Assembly: GCF_043555935.1 (NCBI RefSeq)
Contig: NZ_JBIGIB010000005.1
Span: 310,001 to 374,000, forward strand
Reading direction: 5' to 3'
From: Pelomonas baiyunensis
GTDB taxonomy: Bacteria; Pseudomonadota; Gammaproteobacteria; Burkholderiales; Burkholderiaceae_C
Length of the DNA stretch: 64,000 nucleotides
Below, piece by piece: positions 16,488 to 27,080 of the stretch. Positions within the stretch are counted from its first letter, which is position 1, and every line of letters begins with the position of its first letter. Under the pieces are notes generated by a model. The model was given only the letters and a program-made list of their open reading frames with translations, ran no database searches and was not told the origin of the DNA. A program made the translations under genes and the position numbers.

Positions 16488-16964
16488 GTGCTTGATTTCG
16501 GCTTCGACAAGATCGCCCTGATCGGTGCGGTGGCGCTGATCGTCATCGGCCCCGAGAAACTGCCGCGCGTGGCCCGCACGGTGGGCACCTTGCTGGGCAA
16601 GGCGCAGCGCTACGTGGCGGATGTGAAAGCCGAGGTCAACCGCTCCATCGAGCTGGAAGAGCTTCAGAAGATGAAGACCCAGTTCGAGACGGCCGCACGC
16701 GACGTGGAACAAAGCGTGCGCCAGGAGGTCGACTCGGCCACCCAGGCCTTGAACCAGACCTGGAGCGATGTGACCCGCGACGCCGGCGCCTACGAGGGCG
16801 GGGCGTCCAGCTACATCGCGCCGCCGCCGGCCTACCGGCATCCGAAGAAGAACTGGCGCTTGAAGCGCGGCGCCACGCCGCTGTGGTTCAAGCAAAAGGC
16901 CGGCGTGCGCCGCCACACCCAGTCCGGCGCGGCCCGCGTGGCGCGCTTTCGGCCCAAATATTGA
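16488..16964 (+). CDS. tatB: Twin-arginine translocase subunit TatB
   Basis: A 158-residue protein with the typical start MLDFGFDKIALIGAVALIVIGPEKLPRVART, then the long charged amphipathic helix of TatB. Translation begins at a GTG (16488), eight bases after the tatA stop. With TatC it forms the receptor for twin-arginine signal peptides. Confidence 0.95.
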   Translation: MLDFGFDKIALIGAVALIVIGPEKLPRVARTVGTLLGKAQRYVADVKAEVNRSIELEELQKMKTQFETAARDVEQSVRQEVDSATQALNQTWSDVTRDAGAYEGGASSYIAPPPAYRHPKKNWRLKRGATPLWFKQKAGVRRHTQSGAARVARFRPKY

Positions 16965-17081
16965 TGGCCCGCGTTCAAGGCCCCGTGGGGCGGGTGCCCG
17001 GTGCGGGCGCACAAGGGTGCGGTGCTGCCTGCGGCCGCCCACGCCGCGTCCGAGGTGCCAGGAGCCCGAGGTGATTTCGAC

Positions 17082-17872
17082 ATGAGCTCCTTCCAGAACC
17101 CCAACCCTGACGAGCTGGCCGGCACCGAGCAGCCATTCGTGTCCCACCTGATGGAACTGCGCGACCGCTTGTTGCGCGCCATCATTGCGGTGGCCGTGTG
17201 CTTTGGTGCGCTGTGCCTGTACCCCGGTCCGGGTCAGCTCTACGACCTGCTCGCCGCGCCGCTGGTGGCCAGCCTGCCTGAGGGCACCAAGATGATCGCG
17301 ACGAACGTCATCGCACCGTTCTTCGTGCCGCTCAAGATCACGATGCTGGCCGGCTTCCTGCTGGCTCTGCCCGTGGTGCTGTACCAGGCCTGGGCCTTTG
17401 TGGCGCCGGGCCTGTACTCGCATGAGAAGCGCTTGGTGCTGCCGCTGGTGGTGAGCAGCACGCTGCTGTTCTTCGCCGGCGTGGCGTTTTGCTACTTCTT
17501 CGTGTTCGGCCAGGTGTTCAAGTTCATCCAGGGCTTTGCACCCAAGAGCATCAATGCCGCGCCCGACATCGAGGCCTACCTCGGCTTCGTCATGAACATG
17601 TTCATCGCCTTCGGCGCGGCGTTTGAGGTGCCGGTGATCGTGGTGGTGCTGGCACGCATCGGCGTGGTGTCGGTCGAGAAGCTGCGCGAATGGCGCGGCT
17701 ACTTCATCGTGGTGGCGTTCATCATTGCTGCCGTCATCACGCCGCCGGACATCGTGTCGCAGCTCGCGCTGGCGATCCCGATGTGCCTGCTGTACGAGCT
17801 GGGTTTGCTGGCGGCCACCTACTTCGTGCGCAGCACCCGCGCACCCGACGACGCCGGCACCGAGCCGCCGAG

Positions 17873-17885
<13 letters not shown>
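17082..17885 (+). CDS. tatC: Twin-arginine translocase subunit TatC
   Basis: A 267-residue inner-membrane protein with six predicted helices. FVSHLMELRDRLLRAI at the N-terminus, PVVLYQAWAFVAPGLYSHEKR in the first periplasmic/cytoplasmic loop region, and FGAAFEVPVIVVVLARIGVVSVEKLREWRGY are TatC hallmarks. The start at 17082 gives the conserved N-terminus. The 117-bp gap after tatB has no other feature. The 3' end overlaps the convergent protease gene by 13 bp. Confidence 0.96.
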
Positions 17886-19039
<1,154 letters not shown>

Positions 19040-19059
19040 TCCCACATCCTTTTCACGCC

Positions 19060-19806
19060 ATGACCGACCGCGACACGCTGGACCTGCACCTCAACCGGCT
19101 GCTGGAACCCGCGCGTTTCAAAGATTATGGGCCGAACGGTTTGCAGGTGGAGGGGCGCGCTGAGGTGCGCCATCTGGTGTGTGGGGTCACCGCCAGCCTG
19201 GCGTTGATTGATGCGGCCATCGAGGCCAAAGCCGACGCCATCCTCGTGCACCACGGCCTGTTTTGGCGCGGGCAAGACGGTCGTGTCACCGGCTGGATGA
19301 AGCAGCGCCTGGCGCGCCTGCTGCAGCACGACATCAACCTCTGGGCTTACCACCTGCCGCTGGATGCTCACCCCCAATTGGGCAACAACGCGCAACTCGG
19401 CCGCCAGCTGGGGTGGGCCGCCGAAAGCCAGTTCGGCGAGCAGAACCTGGGCAGCCTCGCATCCGTCGACCCCACCGATCTCTCCATGGTGTCCCAGCAA
19501 CTGCAGGCCACCCTGGGGCGCACCGTGACCGTGGTGCCGGGCGATGGCCGAGTCGTGCGTCGGGTGGCTTGGTGCACCGGCGGCGCGCAGGGCTACTTCG
19601 AAGCGGCGATTGCCGCCGGTGCCGATGTGTTCGTGACGGGCGAGATCTCCGAACCCCAGGCCCACTACGCCCGCGAAACCGGCGTGGCCTTCATCGCCGC
19701 CGGCCACCACGCCACCGAGCGCTACGGCGTGCAGGGCGTGGGCGCCCAGGTCGCGCAAGACCTGGGCCTGACCTGGCAGTTCATCGACATTCCGAACCCG
19801 GCCTGA
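19060..19806 (+). CDS. Nif3-like dinuclear metal centre protein
   Basis: A 248-residue protein of the NIF3/DUF34 (YbgI) family. The metal ligands are in ILVHHGLFWRG, the DINLWAYHLPLDAHPQLGNN segment and the C-terminal FIAAGHHATERYGVQ. GRVVRRVAWCTGGAQGYFEAAIAAGADVFVTGE is characteristic of the core. The biochemical role is unsettled (a GTP cyclohydrolase 1 type 2 annotation is common, but unproven). Its start codon stands only 20 bp from the divergent protease start, so promoters must overlap coding sequence. Confidence 0.9.
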   Translation: MTDRDTLDLHLNRLLEPARFKDYGPNGLQVEGRAEVRHLVCGVTASLALIDAAIEAKADAILVHHGLFWRGQDGRVTGWMKQRLARLLQHDINLWAYHLPLDAHPQLGNNAQLGRQLGWAAESQFGEQNLGSLASVDPTDLSMVSQQLQATLGRTVTVVPGDGRVVRRVAWCTGGAQGYFEAAIAAGADVFVTGEISEPQAHYARETGVAFIAAGHHATERYGVQGVGAQVAQDLGLTWQFIDIPNPA

Positions 19807-19826
19807 GCCGCGCGCCGCGCACCGCC

Positions 19827-20612
19827 TCAGGCGGGACCAATCAGCTGGGCTTGAAGCCAGACGCGGCCGGCCACGGTGTCACCGGCCTGCGGCGTCCCCG
19901 TGCTGGCGAGCCGACTGGGGTGGGCCCAGGTGGGCAGGTCCAGCGTTTGCGAGCCCAGCTGGGTTCGCAACTTCAGCCGGGTGAGCGCCTGGCCGAGCAA
20001 TTGCGTGGCGCCTGGCTTGGCTTGGCGGACTGCTGCCGTCAGCCGGGTGATGGCACGGCGGGCGGGTTGCAGGCGATCCTGCTCGCGGGCGTCGGTCGGG
20101 GCCAATTCGAGCGCCAGGGCGGTGAGTTCGAACCGGTAGTTCTCACCGCGTCGATACACCGACCGGGCCTGCGTGAAGTAGGCGTCGAACGCGGTCAATC
20201 GCGTGCCGTGCACGTCGAGTTCAAGCTCCGCCTGCAGCCGGTCCGGCGTCATGCGCAGGCCCTCGACCCGGGCCTCGATCTCGGCGCCCGGACCCAGGTA
20301 CGGAAACAGGTCTTGCCGATCGGGTTGCGACATGCCGCGCTCCAGCAACAGCTGCACTTGCATCAACCCCGGTTGGAAGCCGCGGCGACACCGCTTGGCG
20401 GGCCCGAGGTTGACATGCGCCAGAGGCAGGTCTGCATCGCGCAGTTGCTGGATGGCGCGGCGGTCAAAGTAGGGCTGGAGGACGATGGAGCACCGGCGGG
20501 GCATCGAAGGCCTCGGGGCGGCGCCGGGCAGGGCCTGCCAGGCGGCGCGGGTCGGGGCGCTGGGCAGGTTGTTGGGCGCTTCGGTGACCAGCAGCGTGGG
20601 CGAATCGGACAT
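19827..20612 (-). CDS. Hypothetical protein, 261 aa, unrecognised
   Basis: I do not recognise this protein. It has no signal peptide and no membrane segment. The middle has an alternating pattern, EIEARVEGLRMTPDRLQAELELDVHGTRLTAFDAYFTQ, suggesting a beta-rich domain. The C-terminus ends AGDTVAGRVWLQAQLIG. CAGGAGA precedes the ATG at a good distance, and codon usage matches the neighbours, so it is a real gene. It lies 45 bp downstream of the M14 peptidase gene on the same strand and may end that operon. Confidence 0.7.
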   Translation of the reverse strand: MSDSPTLLVTEAPNNLPSAPTRAAWQALPGAAPRPSMPRRCSIVLQPYFDRRAIQQLRDADLPLAHVNLGPAKRCRRGFQPGLMQVQLLLERGMSQPDRQDLFPYLGPGAEIEARVEGLRMTPDRLQAELELDVHGTRLTAFDAYFTQARSVYRRGENYRFELTALALELAPTDAREQDRLQPARRAITRLTAAVRQAKPGATQLLGQALTRLKLRTQLGSQTLDLPTWAHPSRLASTGTPQAGDTVAGRVWLQAQLIGPA

Positions 20613-20657
20613 GGCATCTCCTGAGAAGTGGAGGGGTCATGCTCGTTCGCGTGTGGC

Positions 20658-21596
20658 TCAAGGCGTGAGCCTGTGCTTCATCGCTTCGTTGATGGCCGCG
20701 CGAATGGCGGCCACCTGGGCCGCGTTGCATTGCGCGGGCGTGGTGCGCGGGCTGTCGGGGTAGACCTCGGTGGTGGTGGCAAAGCGTGCCCCGGTGATGG
20801 CGGCGCACAGGTTCCAGCGGCTCACCGGGAACTCGATGACGCCGGGCGACTGCAGGGGCTCGCCGATGATGCGGCCCTGGGCGTCGGGCTCCGCGATGTG
20901 GGTCACGCGGGCGACGGCGTCGATGACGGCCCGCTGGAAGGCCGGCTGCGGGTGGTCGATGTCGTCCACGAGGTAGAAACCGTCCTGGATCTCGCCCGGC
21001 TCGAACGGCTTGCCGTCACGCGCGGCCAGCGCGGGGCGGAACTCGGATTCGTCGGTGTCGGTGGTTTCGTGCAGGTCGATGTGCATCAGCACGTGGCCGC
21101 GCAAGGGCGCGAGCAGGGCCACCAGCGCGGCGGACTCGGCCGCCGCACTGTCAGCGCGGAAGTTGCGGTTCGGATCCAGGGCATGGAAGTTCCAGCGCTG
21201 GATGTGCTCGTAGGCCCAGGGGCTGACGCAGGGCACCACCAGCAGGTTGGTCCCGTCCAGCGCCACGCCGGGGTCGCGCAGGAACTCCAGCGCGCCGTGC
21301 ACGCCGCTGGTTTCGTAGCCGTGCACGCCGCCGGTGACGACAAGCACCGGCTGGTCGTCACGCCAGTCGCGGCTGCGCACGGCGAGCAAGGGGTAGGCGT
21401 GGCCGTCGTACACGACTTCGCCGTAGCGGTGGATGTCGTACCGGGCGCGCAGCGGCTCCAGCGCGGCCACCACGTCGTCGGCATGGCTGCGCTGCCGGGG
21501 CAGGCGGGCGCGCCAGGCCTGTATGTCGGCCTCGTTCCAGGGGGTGCCGGGCGTGCCGACAGGGTAGAAGGGCGTGGGCGTCATGGGCAGGCTCAT
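20658..21596 (-). CDS. M14-family zinc carboxypeptidase / succinylglutamate desuccinylase-like protein
   Basis: A 312-residue protein. The zinc-site motif VVTGGVHGYETSGVHGALEFL holds the His and Glu ligands. LDPNRNFRAD is the substrate-arginine region and HIDLHETTDTDESEF carries the later His and an acidic residue. The start at 21596 is supported by an ATGA overlap with the DUF885 gene. Related enzymes remove C-terminal residues or acyl groups from amino acids. With no signal peptide it should be cytoplasmic. It may act on peptides released by the upstream DUF885 peptidase, which is inference. Confidence 0.85.
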   Translation of the reverse strand: MSLPMTPTPFYPVGTPGTPWNEADIQAWRARLPRQRSHADDVVAALEPLRARYDIHRYGEVVYDGHAYPLLAVRSRDWRDDQPVLVVTGGVHGYETSGVHGALEFLRDPGVALDGTNLLVVPCVSPWAYEHIQRWNFHALDPNRNFRADSAAAESAALVALLAPLRGHVLMHIDLHETTDTDESEFRPALAARDGKPFEPGEIQDGFYLVDDIDHPQPAFQRAVIDAVARVTHIAEPDAQGRIIGEPLQSPGVIEFPVSRWNLCAAITGARFATTTEVYPDSPRTTPAQCNAAQVAAIRAAINEAMKHRLTP

Positions 21597-23440
21597 GGGC
21601 GGGCTTTCTCTTGGGTGATCCAGGCTTGCATGCGTTGGTCCAGCAGGGGCAGCGGCATGGCGCCTTGGTCCAGCAGCGCGTTGTGGAAGCGGCGCAGGTC
21701 GAAGCGCGGGCCGAGAGCGGCTTCGGCGCGGCTGCGCAGCTCCAGCATCTTGAGCTTGCCCATCATGTAGCTCAGCGCCTGGCCGGGTTGGGCGTAGTAG
21801 CGGTCGACTTCGGCGGTCATGAAGCCGGCCTCGTGGCCGGTTTGCTCGATCATGTAGGCGATGGCCCGCTCGCGGCTCCAGCCCAAGGCGTGGATGCCGG
21901 TGTCCACCACCAGCCGCGCGGCGCGAAACATCTGGGCCTGCAGGTGGCCAAAGCGGGTGTAGGGGTCGCGGAACAGGCCGAGCTGCGGGCCCAGCGTTTC
22001 CGCATACAGCGCCCAGCCCTCGCTGAACACCGAGTACTGCGCCTGCCGGCGGAAGGCGGGCAGGTCGCCCAGCTCCACCTGCCGCGCGATTTGCAGGTGG
22101 TGGCCCGGCACCGTCTCGTGGGCCACCAGTGTCTCCATGGCCCATTTCGGGCGGCGTTTGTAGGCGATGACGTTGGCGTTGAACCAGCCGGCCGTGCCGC
22201 CGTCCAGCGACGGGCCGTTGTAGTTGTCGGCCGCGCCTTCGCCGGTGTAGGCCGGCATGCCGCGAATGCCATAGGGCGCGCGTGGCAGTTGCGCGAAGAG
22301 CTTGGGCAGCTCGGGGTCGATGCGCTTGGCGATCGCGCGGTAGCCGTCCAACAGTTCCTCGCCCGACTGGTTGAAGAAGCGCGGCTCGCTGTAGAGGAAC
22401 TTCTTGAAGGCCGCGAGGTCGCCGTCGAACCCGGCCTCCACGCGCACCTTGTCCATCTCTGTGCGCAGGCGGGCCACTTCCCGCAGGCCGATGGCGTGGA
22501 TGTCGCCCGCGGCCAGCGGCAGGGTGACGTGGCGCAGGATCAGCGCCTCGTAGGCCTTGTCGCCTCCCGGGTAGCCGGACAGCGAGCCGCTCTCGGGCGC
22601 TTTGGGCAGCAATTCGTCGCGCAGCACGGCCAGCAGCTTGCGCTGGGCGGGGTAGACCTGCTCGCGCAACGCGGCCAAGCCCTGGGCCTGGAGCGACGCT
22701 TTGGTGGTGGCGTCCAGGCCGGCGCCCAGGCGCAGGAAGGGTTCGTGGATGGGGCTGCGGGCCGGGTCGTCGGGCAATTGCGCTTCGACCTGCGCCATCG
22801 CGCGCACCAGCACCGGCCGTGCGGTGACCCAGCCCAGGCTCAAGCCCTGGCGCAGGATGGCGATTTCCTGATCCACCCGCGCCGGATAGGCGGCCAAGCG
22901 GGCGAGCCACTGGCGCACTTGGGCCTCGGTGGCCACCGGCACGTTGCGGGCGAGGCCCGCCAGCGCTGACTGCGCGCCGCCCAGCGTGCCCAAGGTCAGC
23001 GTGCGCCAGCCTGCCAGTGCTTGCAGGGCCACCTCCTGTTGCTGGCGCTGGATGAACAGGGCCAGCGAGGTGCGGTCGGTGTCGTTCAGTTGCGATGCGT
23101 CCACGCGCTGGGCACGGGCCAGCAGGTCGCGCGCCAGCGCGTCGCGTGCGGCCAGGGCGGCGGGGGAGCGGTCAGCCAGGCGGTCGTTGAAGCGCAAGTC
23201 GCCTCGCGCGGTGGCCCATTCCGGCTGGGCGCGGCTCTCGGCGTCCCAGGCTTCGTCGAACAGTGCCTGCAGCGCACGCGACGCGGCGGTGGCGGATGTG
23301 GGCGCGGGCGTGGGCGAGGAGGCCGGCACGCCCTGGCTGTGCGTTGCGGTTGGGGTGGGCGGTGTGGCGGTGGTGTGGGCCGCGCACACCAGGTGCAGGC
23401 CCGTGATCAGGGCGGCGGCGAGGGTCTGGCGCAAGTGCAT
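21593..23440 (-). CDS. DUF885-family putative zinc peptidase, exported
   Basis: A 615-residue protein with an N-terminal signal sequence (LRQTLAAALITGLHLVCAA) and the DUF885 metallopeptidase core. The motif HETVPGHHLQ near residue 440 is the HExxPGHH variant of the zinc site. SEGWALYAE and FMTAEVDRYYAQPGQALSYMMGKLKM follow, as in the family. Probably periplasmic. It overlaps the M14 gene by four bases, so both are made together. The natural substrate is unknown. Confidence 0.88.
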   Translation of the reverse strand: MHLRQTLAAALITGLHLVCAAHTTATPPTPTATHSQGVPASSPTPAPTSATAASRALQALFDEAWDAESRAQPEWATARGDLRFNDRLADRSPAALAARDALARDLLARAQRVDASQLNDTDRTSLALFIQRQQQEVALQALAGWRTLTLGTLGGAQSALAGLARNVPVATEAQVRQWLARLAAYPARVDQEIAILRQGLSLGWVTARPVLVRAMAQVEAQLPDDPARSPIHEPFLRLGAGLDATTKASLQAQGLAALREQVYPAQRKLLAVLRDELLPKAPESGSLSGYPGGDKAYEALILRHVTLPLAAGDIHAIGLREVARLRTEMDKVRVEAGFDGDLAAFKKFLYSEPRFFNQSGEELLDGYRAIAKRIDPELPKLFAQLPRAPYGIRGMPAYTGEGAADNYNGPSLDGGTAGWFNANVIAYKRRPKWAMETLVAHETVPGHHLQIARQVELGDLPAFRRQAQYSVFSEGWALYAETLGPQLGLFRDPYTRFGHLQAQMFRAARLVVDTGIHALGWSRERAIAYMIEQTGHEAGFMTAEVDRYYAQPGQALSYMMGKLKMLELRSRAEAALGPRFDLRRFHNALLDQGAMPLPLLDQRMQAWITQEKARP

Positions 23441-23506
23441 CTCCGGGGCCGGATGGGCCGGCGCGCAGTCTGCCAGCGGGCCTGCGGGGTGATGAAAGAA
23501 TGCTGC

Positions 23507-24517
23507 ATGACTCCGGACAACTCCCTAGCCCTGCCGCTGTTGGTGACCCAAGGCGACCCCTGCGGCATCGGCCCTGAAATCATTGCCAAGCTGTGGCATC
23601 AAGCCCGCCCGACCGATGCCGTGGTCGTCGGCGACGTGGCCGTGATGCGCCGTGCGGTGCGGCAGGTGGGTGTCGATTTGGCGGTGGCGGTGTTGGACGA
23701 TCCGGCCGAGGTGGCCAGCGTGCCGCCCCGTTGCGTGCCGGTGTGGCAACCGCCCGGCTTGCCGGCCGATGTGGCGGCGCTGCCCATGGGCCAGGTGTCT
23801 GCGGCCGCAGGCGCCGCGGCGGTGGCGTGCATCGAGGCGGCCGTGGCCTGTGTGCAGGCGGGCCGGGGGCGTGCCGTGGTGACGGCGCCTTTGCACAAGG
23901 AGGCGTTGCACGCCGCGGGCTCGGTGTACCCGGGTCACACCGAGATGTTGCAAGCCCTGGCCGGGGGTGTGCCGGTGCGCATGATGCTGGCCAACGACGA
24001 GCTGCGCACCGTGCTGGTGACCATCCACTGCTCGGTGCGCGAGGCCATTGAGCAGGTGACCCGCGCATCGGTGCTGGACACCCTGCGCATCACCGATGCC
24101 GCGCTGCGCCGCATGGGCTGGGCGTCGCCCCGGGTGGCAGTGGCGGGTTTGAACCCCCATGCCGGCGAAGGCGGCTTGTTCGGGGATGAAGAGCAGCAGC
24201 ACATTGCCCCGGCGATTGCCGACGCCCGTGCCGAAGGCATTGATGCGAGCGGCCCGTTCGCACCGGACACGGTCTTCATGCGTGCGCGGCGGGGCGAGTT
24301 CGATGTGGTGGTGGCCATGCTGCACGACCATGGTCTCATCCCGGTGAAGTACCTGGGCGTGGAGCAGGGCGTGAACGTGACGCTGGGTCTGCCGTTCGTG
24401 CGCACCAGCCCGGATCACGGCACCGCATTCGACATCGCCGGCCGTGGCGTGGCGGACGCCTCCAGCCTGCACGCCGCGCTGCATATGGCACGCCGTTTGA
24501 GCGGCGCGGCGAGTTAG
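23507..24517 (+). CDS. pdxA: 4-hydroxythreonine-4-phosphate dehydrogenase
   Basis: A 336-residue enzyme of pyridoxal phosphate synthesis (DXP-dependent route), NAD-dependent and cytoplasmic. PLLVTQGDPCGIGPEIIAK starts the conserved region. TAPLHKEALHAAGSVYPGHTEML holds a metal His, and FDVVVAMLHDHGLIPVKYL and FVRTSPDHGTAFDIAG hold the others. An ATG at 23492 is also in frame, but conservation begins near 23507, and AAGAAT at 23496-23501 could be a -10 box for a leaderless mRNA. Confidence 0.94.
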   Translation: MTPDNSLALPLLVTQGDPCGIGPEIIAKLWHQARPTDAVVVGDVAVMRRAVRQVGVDLAVAVLDDPAEVASVPPRCVPVWQPPGLPADVAALPMGQVSAAAGAAAVACIEAAVACVQAGRGRAVVTAPLHKEALHAAGSVYPGHTEMLQALAGGVPVRMMLANDELRTVLVTIHCSVREAIEQVTRASVLDTLRITDAALRRMGWASPRVAVAGLNPHAGEGGLFGDEEQQHIAPAIADARAEGIDASGPFAPDTVFMRARRGEFDVVVAMLHDHGLIPVKYLGVEQGVNVTLGLPFVRTSPDHGTAFDIAGRGVADASSLHAALHMARRLSGAAS

Positions 24518-24529
24518 CCGCGCTGCGGC

Positions 24530-26947
24530 TTAGCGGCCGCTGCCCAGCGCCGCCAACTGCGCGCGAGCCCGCGCGGTGGCGCGCTCCAGCAGGTGGGCCG
24601 GCTCGTAGGCGCGCATGCGCCCGGCCTCGCACAGCTTGCGCAACATGCGGGCCGTCATGGTGACGGTTTCCTGGTGGCGGCTGCCGTGCGTGAAGATGAA
24701 GAAGCTGCGGCCTGCGCTCACGTGCGCCAGGCGCACCTTCTGCCAGTGCTCGCCGGTGTGCATCTGGTAGGCGAACCCGATCTGCAGGTTGTCCATCAGC
24801 GACGCACCCGCCGCGGCCTCGACCGGGGCTTCGGCAGGCGGCAGGCCGTCGATGGAAATGTCCACCGCGGTCAGCGGGGCGGCGGCGGCCTCGGCGTCGT
24901 TGCCTGACAGGTCCAGGTCCAGCTCGCCGTTCCAGTCAACGCCGGACTCCTCCACCAGGCCCAGGCTCTTGGCCTCGGCCGGGGTCAGGCGTTGGCTGGC
25001 GTCCAGTTCACCGGGCGCGGTTTCGCCAGCGACAGGGCGGGCGAGGTCGGCTTCCGCCGGCGGCGCGACGCCGAAGATCTGGTCCAGCTGCTTGATCAGC
25101 AGGTTGGTGTCGAGCGCGCTGGGCGCCTGACCCTTGAGCGATTCCGCGTGGGCTGGCAGCAGGGCGCCGAAAAAGTCTTTGCGCGGCGCGTCGGGCCACC
25201 GGATCAGGTCCAGCCCCTCGTTGAGGGTGCGCATGAGGTTGGGCAACTCGCGCAGGAAGTCTGCCCGCGCCGCCGTGCCGCCCTTGGGCTGCACGCTCAT
25301 CACCAGGGTGCGGCCGAGTTGCCGCAGGCGCAGCGCGCGTTCGGGTGCGCCTTCGCGCGAAGCCAGCACGATGGCCTGGCTCCACACCTGCGCCAGGAAG
25401 TTCCGCAGGAACTCCTGCATCGGCACCTTGGCCAGTTGCTGCTGCAACTGAAGGGCGTAGCGCTGCTGCAGCCGCAGGTCGGTCTCACGCCGCTCCACCA
25501 CGGCGGCGGCGTCACCCGCGGCCTTCAGGGTGTTGCGGGTCTGCTCGGTGATGAAGGCTTCCAGCGCATCGAGCTTGGCCGTGTAAACGTCCATGCGGTC
25601 GAAGTCGCCGCTGGCCACGTCTTGCACCAGGTCGCGCACGTGGGCCAGGAAGGAGCGGCCGGGGTCGTCGCTGAAGTCGTCGAACGCGCAGGCCAGCGAT
25701 GCCATGCGGTTGACGAACTGACGCACCGGGTGGCGGCGCGACGAGAAAAAGGTTTCGTCGCCCAGCGCCACGCGCAGCACGGGCAACTGCAACCGGGCGA
25801 GCAGGCGCGCCATCTGGGGCGGCACCTTGGGGTCGGCCAGGATCTGATCGAACAGGCCGGCCACCACGTCGATGACCATGTGATCCAGCCGGCCGGTGGC
25901 CATCTGGCGCAGTTCATCCCGGTGCTGGTGGATCAGGTTGGTGGGCACCGGCATCTGGCCCCACATGCTGGTGCTGAGGTCGCCGCTGACGGTGTCGCCG
26001 CCCAGGCGACCTGAGCCCGTGGTGTCGAGGCTGCTCGTGTCGAACGTGGGTGGTGCTGAGGCCAGGCGGCGCAGCAGATCCATCATCTGCGGCTCGACAC
26101 GCCCCAAGCCGCCGCCACCTCCACCGCCTCCCATGCCGCCACCGCGCCCGCCGGCGCCCATGCCGCCGCCAAAGCCCGTGCTGCGCGACGGGCCGCCAAG
26201 CGCGCCCGGCGTGGTTTGGGCGTAGCCGCCGCGCGTCGACAAACTGCCGTGGCCCGAGTCCAGGTCACCGTGTTGGGTGCTGGACCCCAGGCCGCCGTAG
26301 CGCGATGCGCCGCTGTCCGGCGTGGCGCGCACGCGCAGGTCTTGGGGGCGCAACCCGCGCGAGCGCAGCAACTCGGCGATGTCACCGTAGCAGGCGCGCA
26401 TCTCCTGGGCCAAGGCGCGGGTGAGTTCGTCCGTCAGCGTCTGCCGGGTTTGCGGGTCGTCCGTGATGCTCTGGATGGCGTCCAGCAGGCCTTGCGCAAT
26501 CAACTCCGGCCGCAGCGGGTTGCGCTCGCCGACCTGAATGCCGCTGACGTACGACTCGACTTCGCGCAACTCCCACTCGCAGTGGTGGCCAATGGCCAGC
26601 CCGATGCGGTCTGCCGCCACCAGGTTGTCGACCTGGTCGTCGTCCATCAACGACAACTCACCCCATTCCTTGCGGGCCGGCGCCGCCGCCGCGGGCTTGT
26701 CATCACCCTGCTCGGCCGCCACCTGGCGGCGCAGGCTTTGCACGAACCGCTGCGAAAACACGCCTTGCTGCTGGCGGAACACGAATTGCGCGGCCAGCAG
26801 GGCGTCGCGGCGCTTGATCTCGCCGGCTGACAGCGCGGACAGCCCCAAGCCTTCCGCACAGCGCTCCGCCGCCTGCTCGCCCGCAATGCGAATGCGGGTG
26901 AGGGAGGCTTCCAGGTGCGGGTTCAGGCGGATCTCGGGCGCGTTCAT
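24530..26947 (-). CDS. DUF1631-family protein
   Basis: An 805-residue cytoplasmic protein of the DUF1631 family found in beta- and gammaproteobacteria. A glycine-rich stretch (about residues 258-281) separates an N-terminal region from the conserved core, which contains LDHMVIDVVAGLFDQIL and RHPVRQFVNRMASLACAFDDF. The C-terminal 120 residues (GFAYQMHTGEHWQKVRLAHVSAGRSFFIFTHGSRHQETVTM) look like a small beta-barrel of the kind seen in PilZ-like domains. That would suggest a signalling link but is not certain. Transcribed alone on the minus strand, 13 bp from the pdxA end. Confidence 0.85.
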   Translation of the reverse strand: MNAPEIRLNPHLEASLTRIRIAGEQAAERCAEGLGLSALSAGEIKRRDALLAAQFVFRQQQGVFSQRFVQSLRRQVAAEQGDDKPAAAAPARKEWGELSLMDDDQVDNLVAADRIGLAIGHHCEWELREVESYVSGIQVGERNPLRPELIAQGLLDAIQSITDDPQTRQTLTDELTRALAQEMRACYGDIAELLRSRGLRPQDLRVRATPDSGASRYGGLGSSTQHGDLDSGHGSLSTRGGYAQTTPGALGGPSRSTGFGGGMGAGGRGGGMGGGGGGGGLGRVEPQMMDLLRRLASAPPTFDTSSLDTTGSGRLGGDTVSGDLSTSMWGQMPVPTNLIHQHRDELRQMATGRLDHMVIDVVAGLFDQILADPKVPPQMARLLARLQLPVLRVALGDETFFSSRRHPVRQFVNRMASLACAFDDFSDDPGRSFLAHVRDLVQDVASGDFDRMDVYTAKLDALEAFITEQTRNTLKAAGDAAAVVERRETDLRLQQRYALQLQQQLAKVPMQEFLRNFLAQVWSQAIVLASREGAPERALRLRQLGRTLVMSVQPKGGTAARADFLRELPNLMRTLNEGLDLIRWPDAPRKDFFGALLPAHAESLKGQAPSALDTNLLIKQLDQIFGVAPPAEADLARPVAGETAPGELDASQRLTPAEAKSLGLVEESGVDWNGELDLDLSGNDAEAAAAPLTAVDISIDGLPPAEAPVEAAAGASLMDNLQIGFAYQMHTGEHWQKVRLAHVSAGRSFFIFTHGSRHQETVTMTARMLRKLCEAGRMRAYEPAHLLERATARARAQLAALGSGR

Positions 26948-27028
26948 TGATAAAACCAGCGCAAACAGCTTTCAAAGTATCGCGCTTGGGTCGAGCGACA
27001 GGCTTTGCAGGCGCGCCAACTTGGTGGC

Positions 27029-27061
27029 AAAAAAAAGCCCGGTAACCATTGCTTACCGGGC
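27029..27061 (-). terminator. Rho-independent terminator of mscL
   Basis: A 9-bp perfect stem (27037-27045 with 27053-27061) with a 7-base loop is followed on the minus strand by eight U (27036-27029). It lies 20 bp after the mscL stop and would stop transcription before the DUF1631 gene, which therefore needs its own promoter. Confidence 0.85.
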
Positions 27062-27080
27062 GGTCAGTCCATCCGGCAGC

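Noticed and set aside
20658..22910. A single 750-codon minus-strand open frame covering the M14 gene and part of DUF885
   Set aside because: Only its last 313 codons are real (the M14 protein, start 21596). The upstream part is an out-of-frame reading of DUF885.
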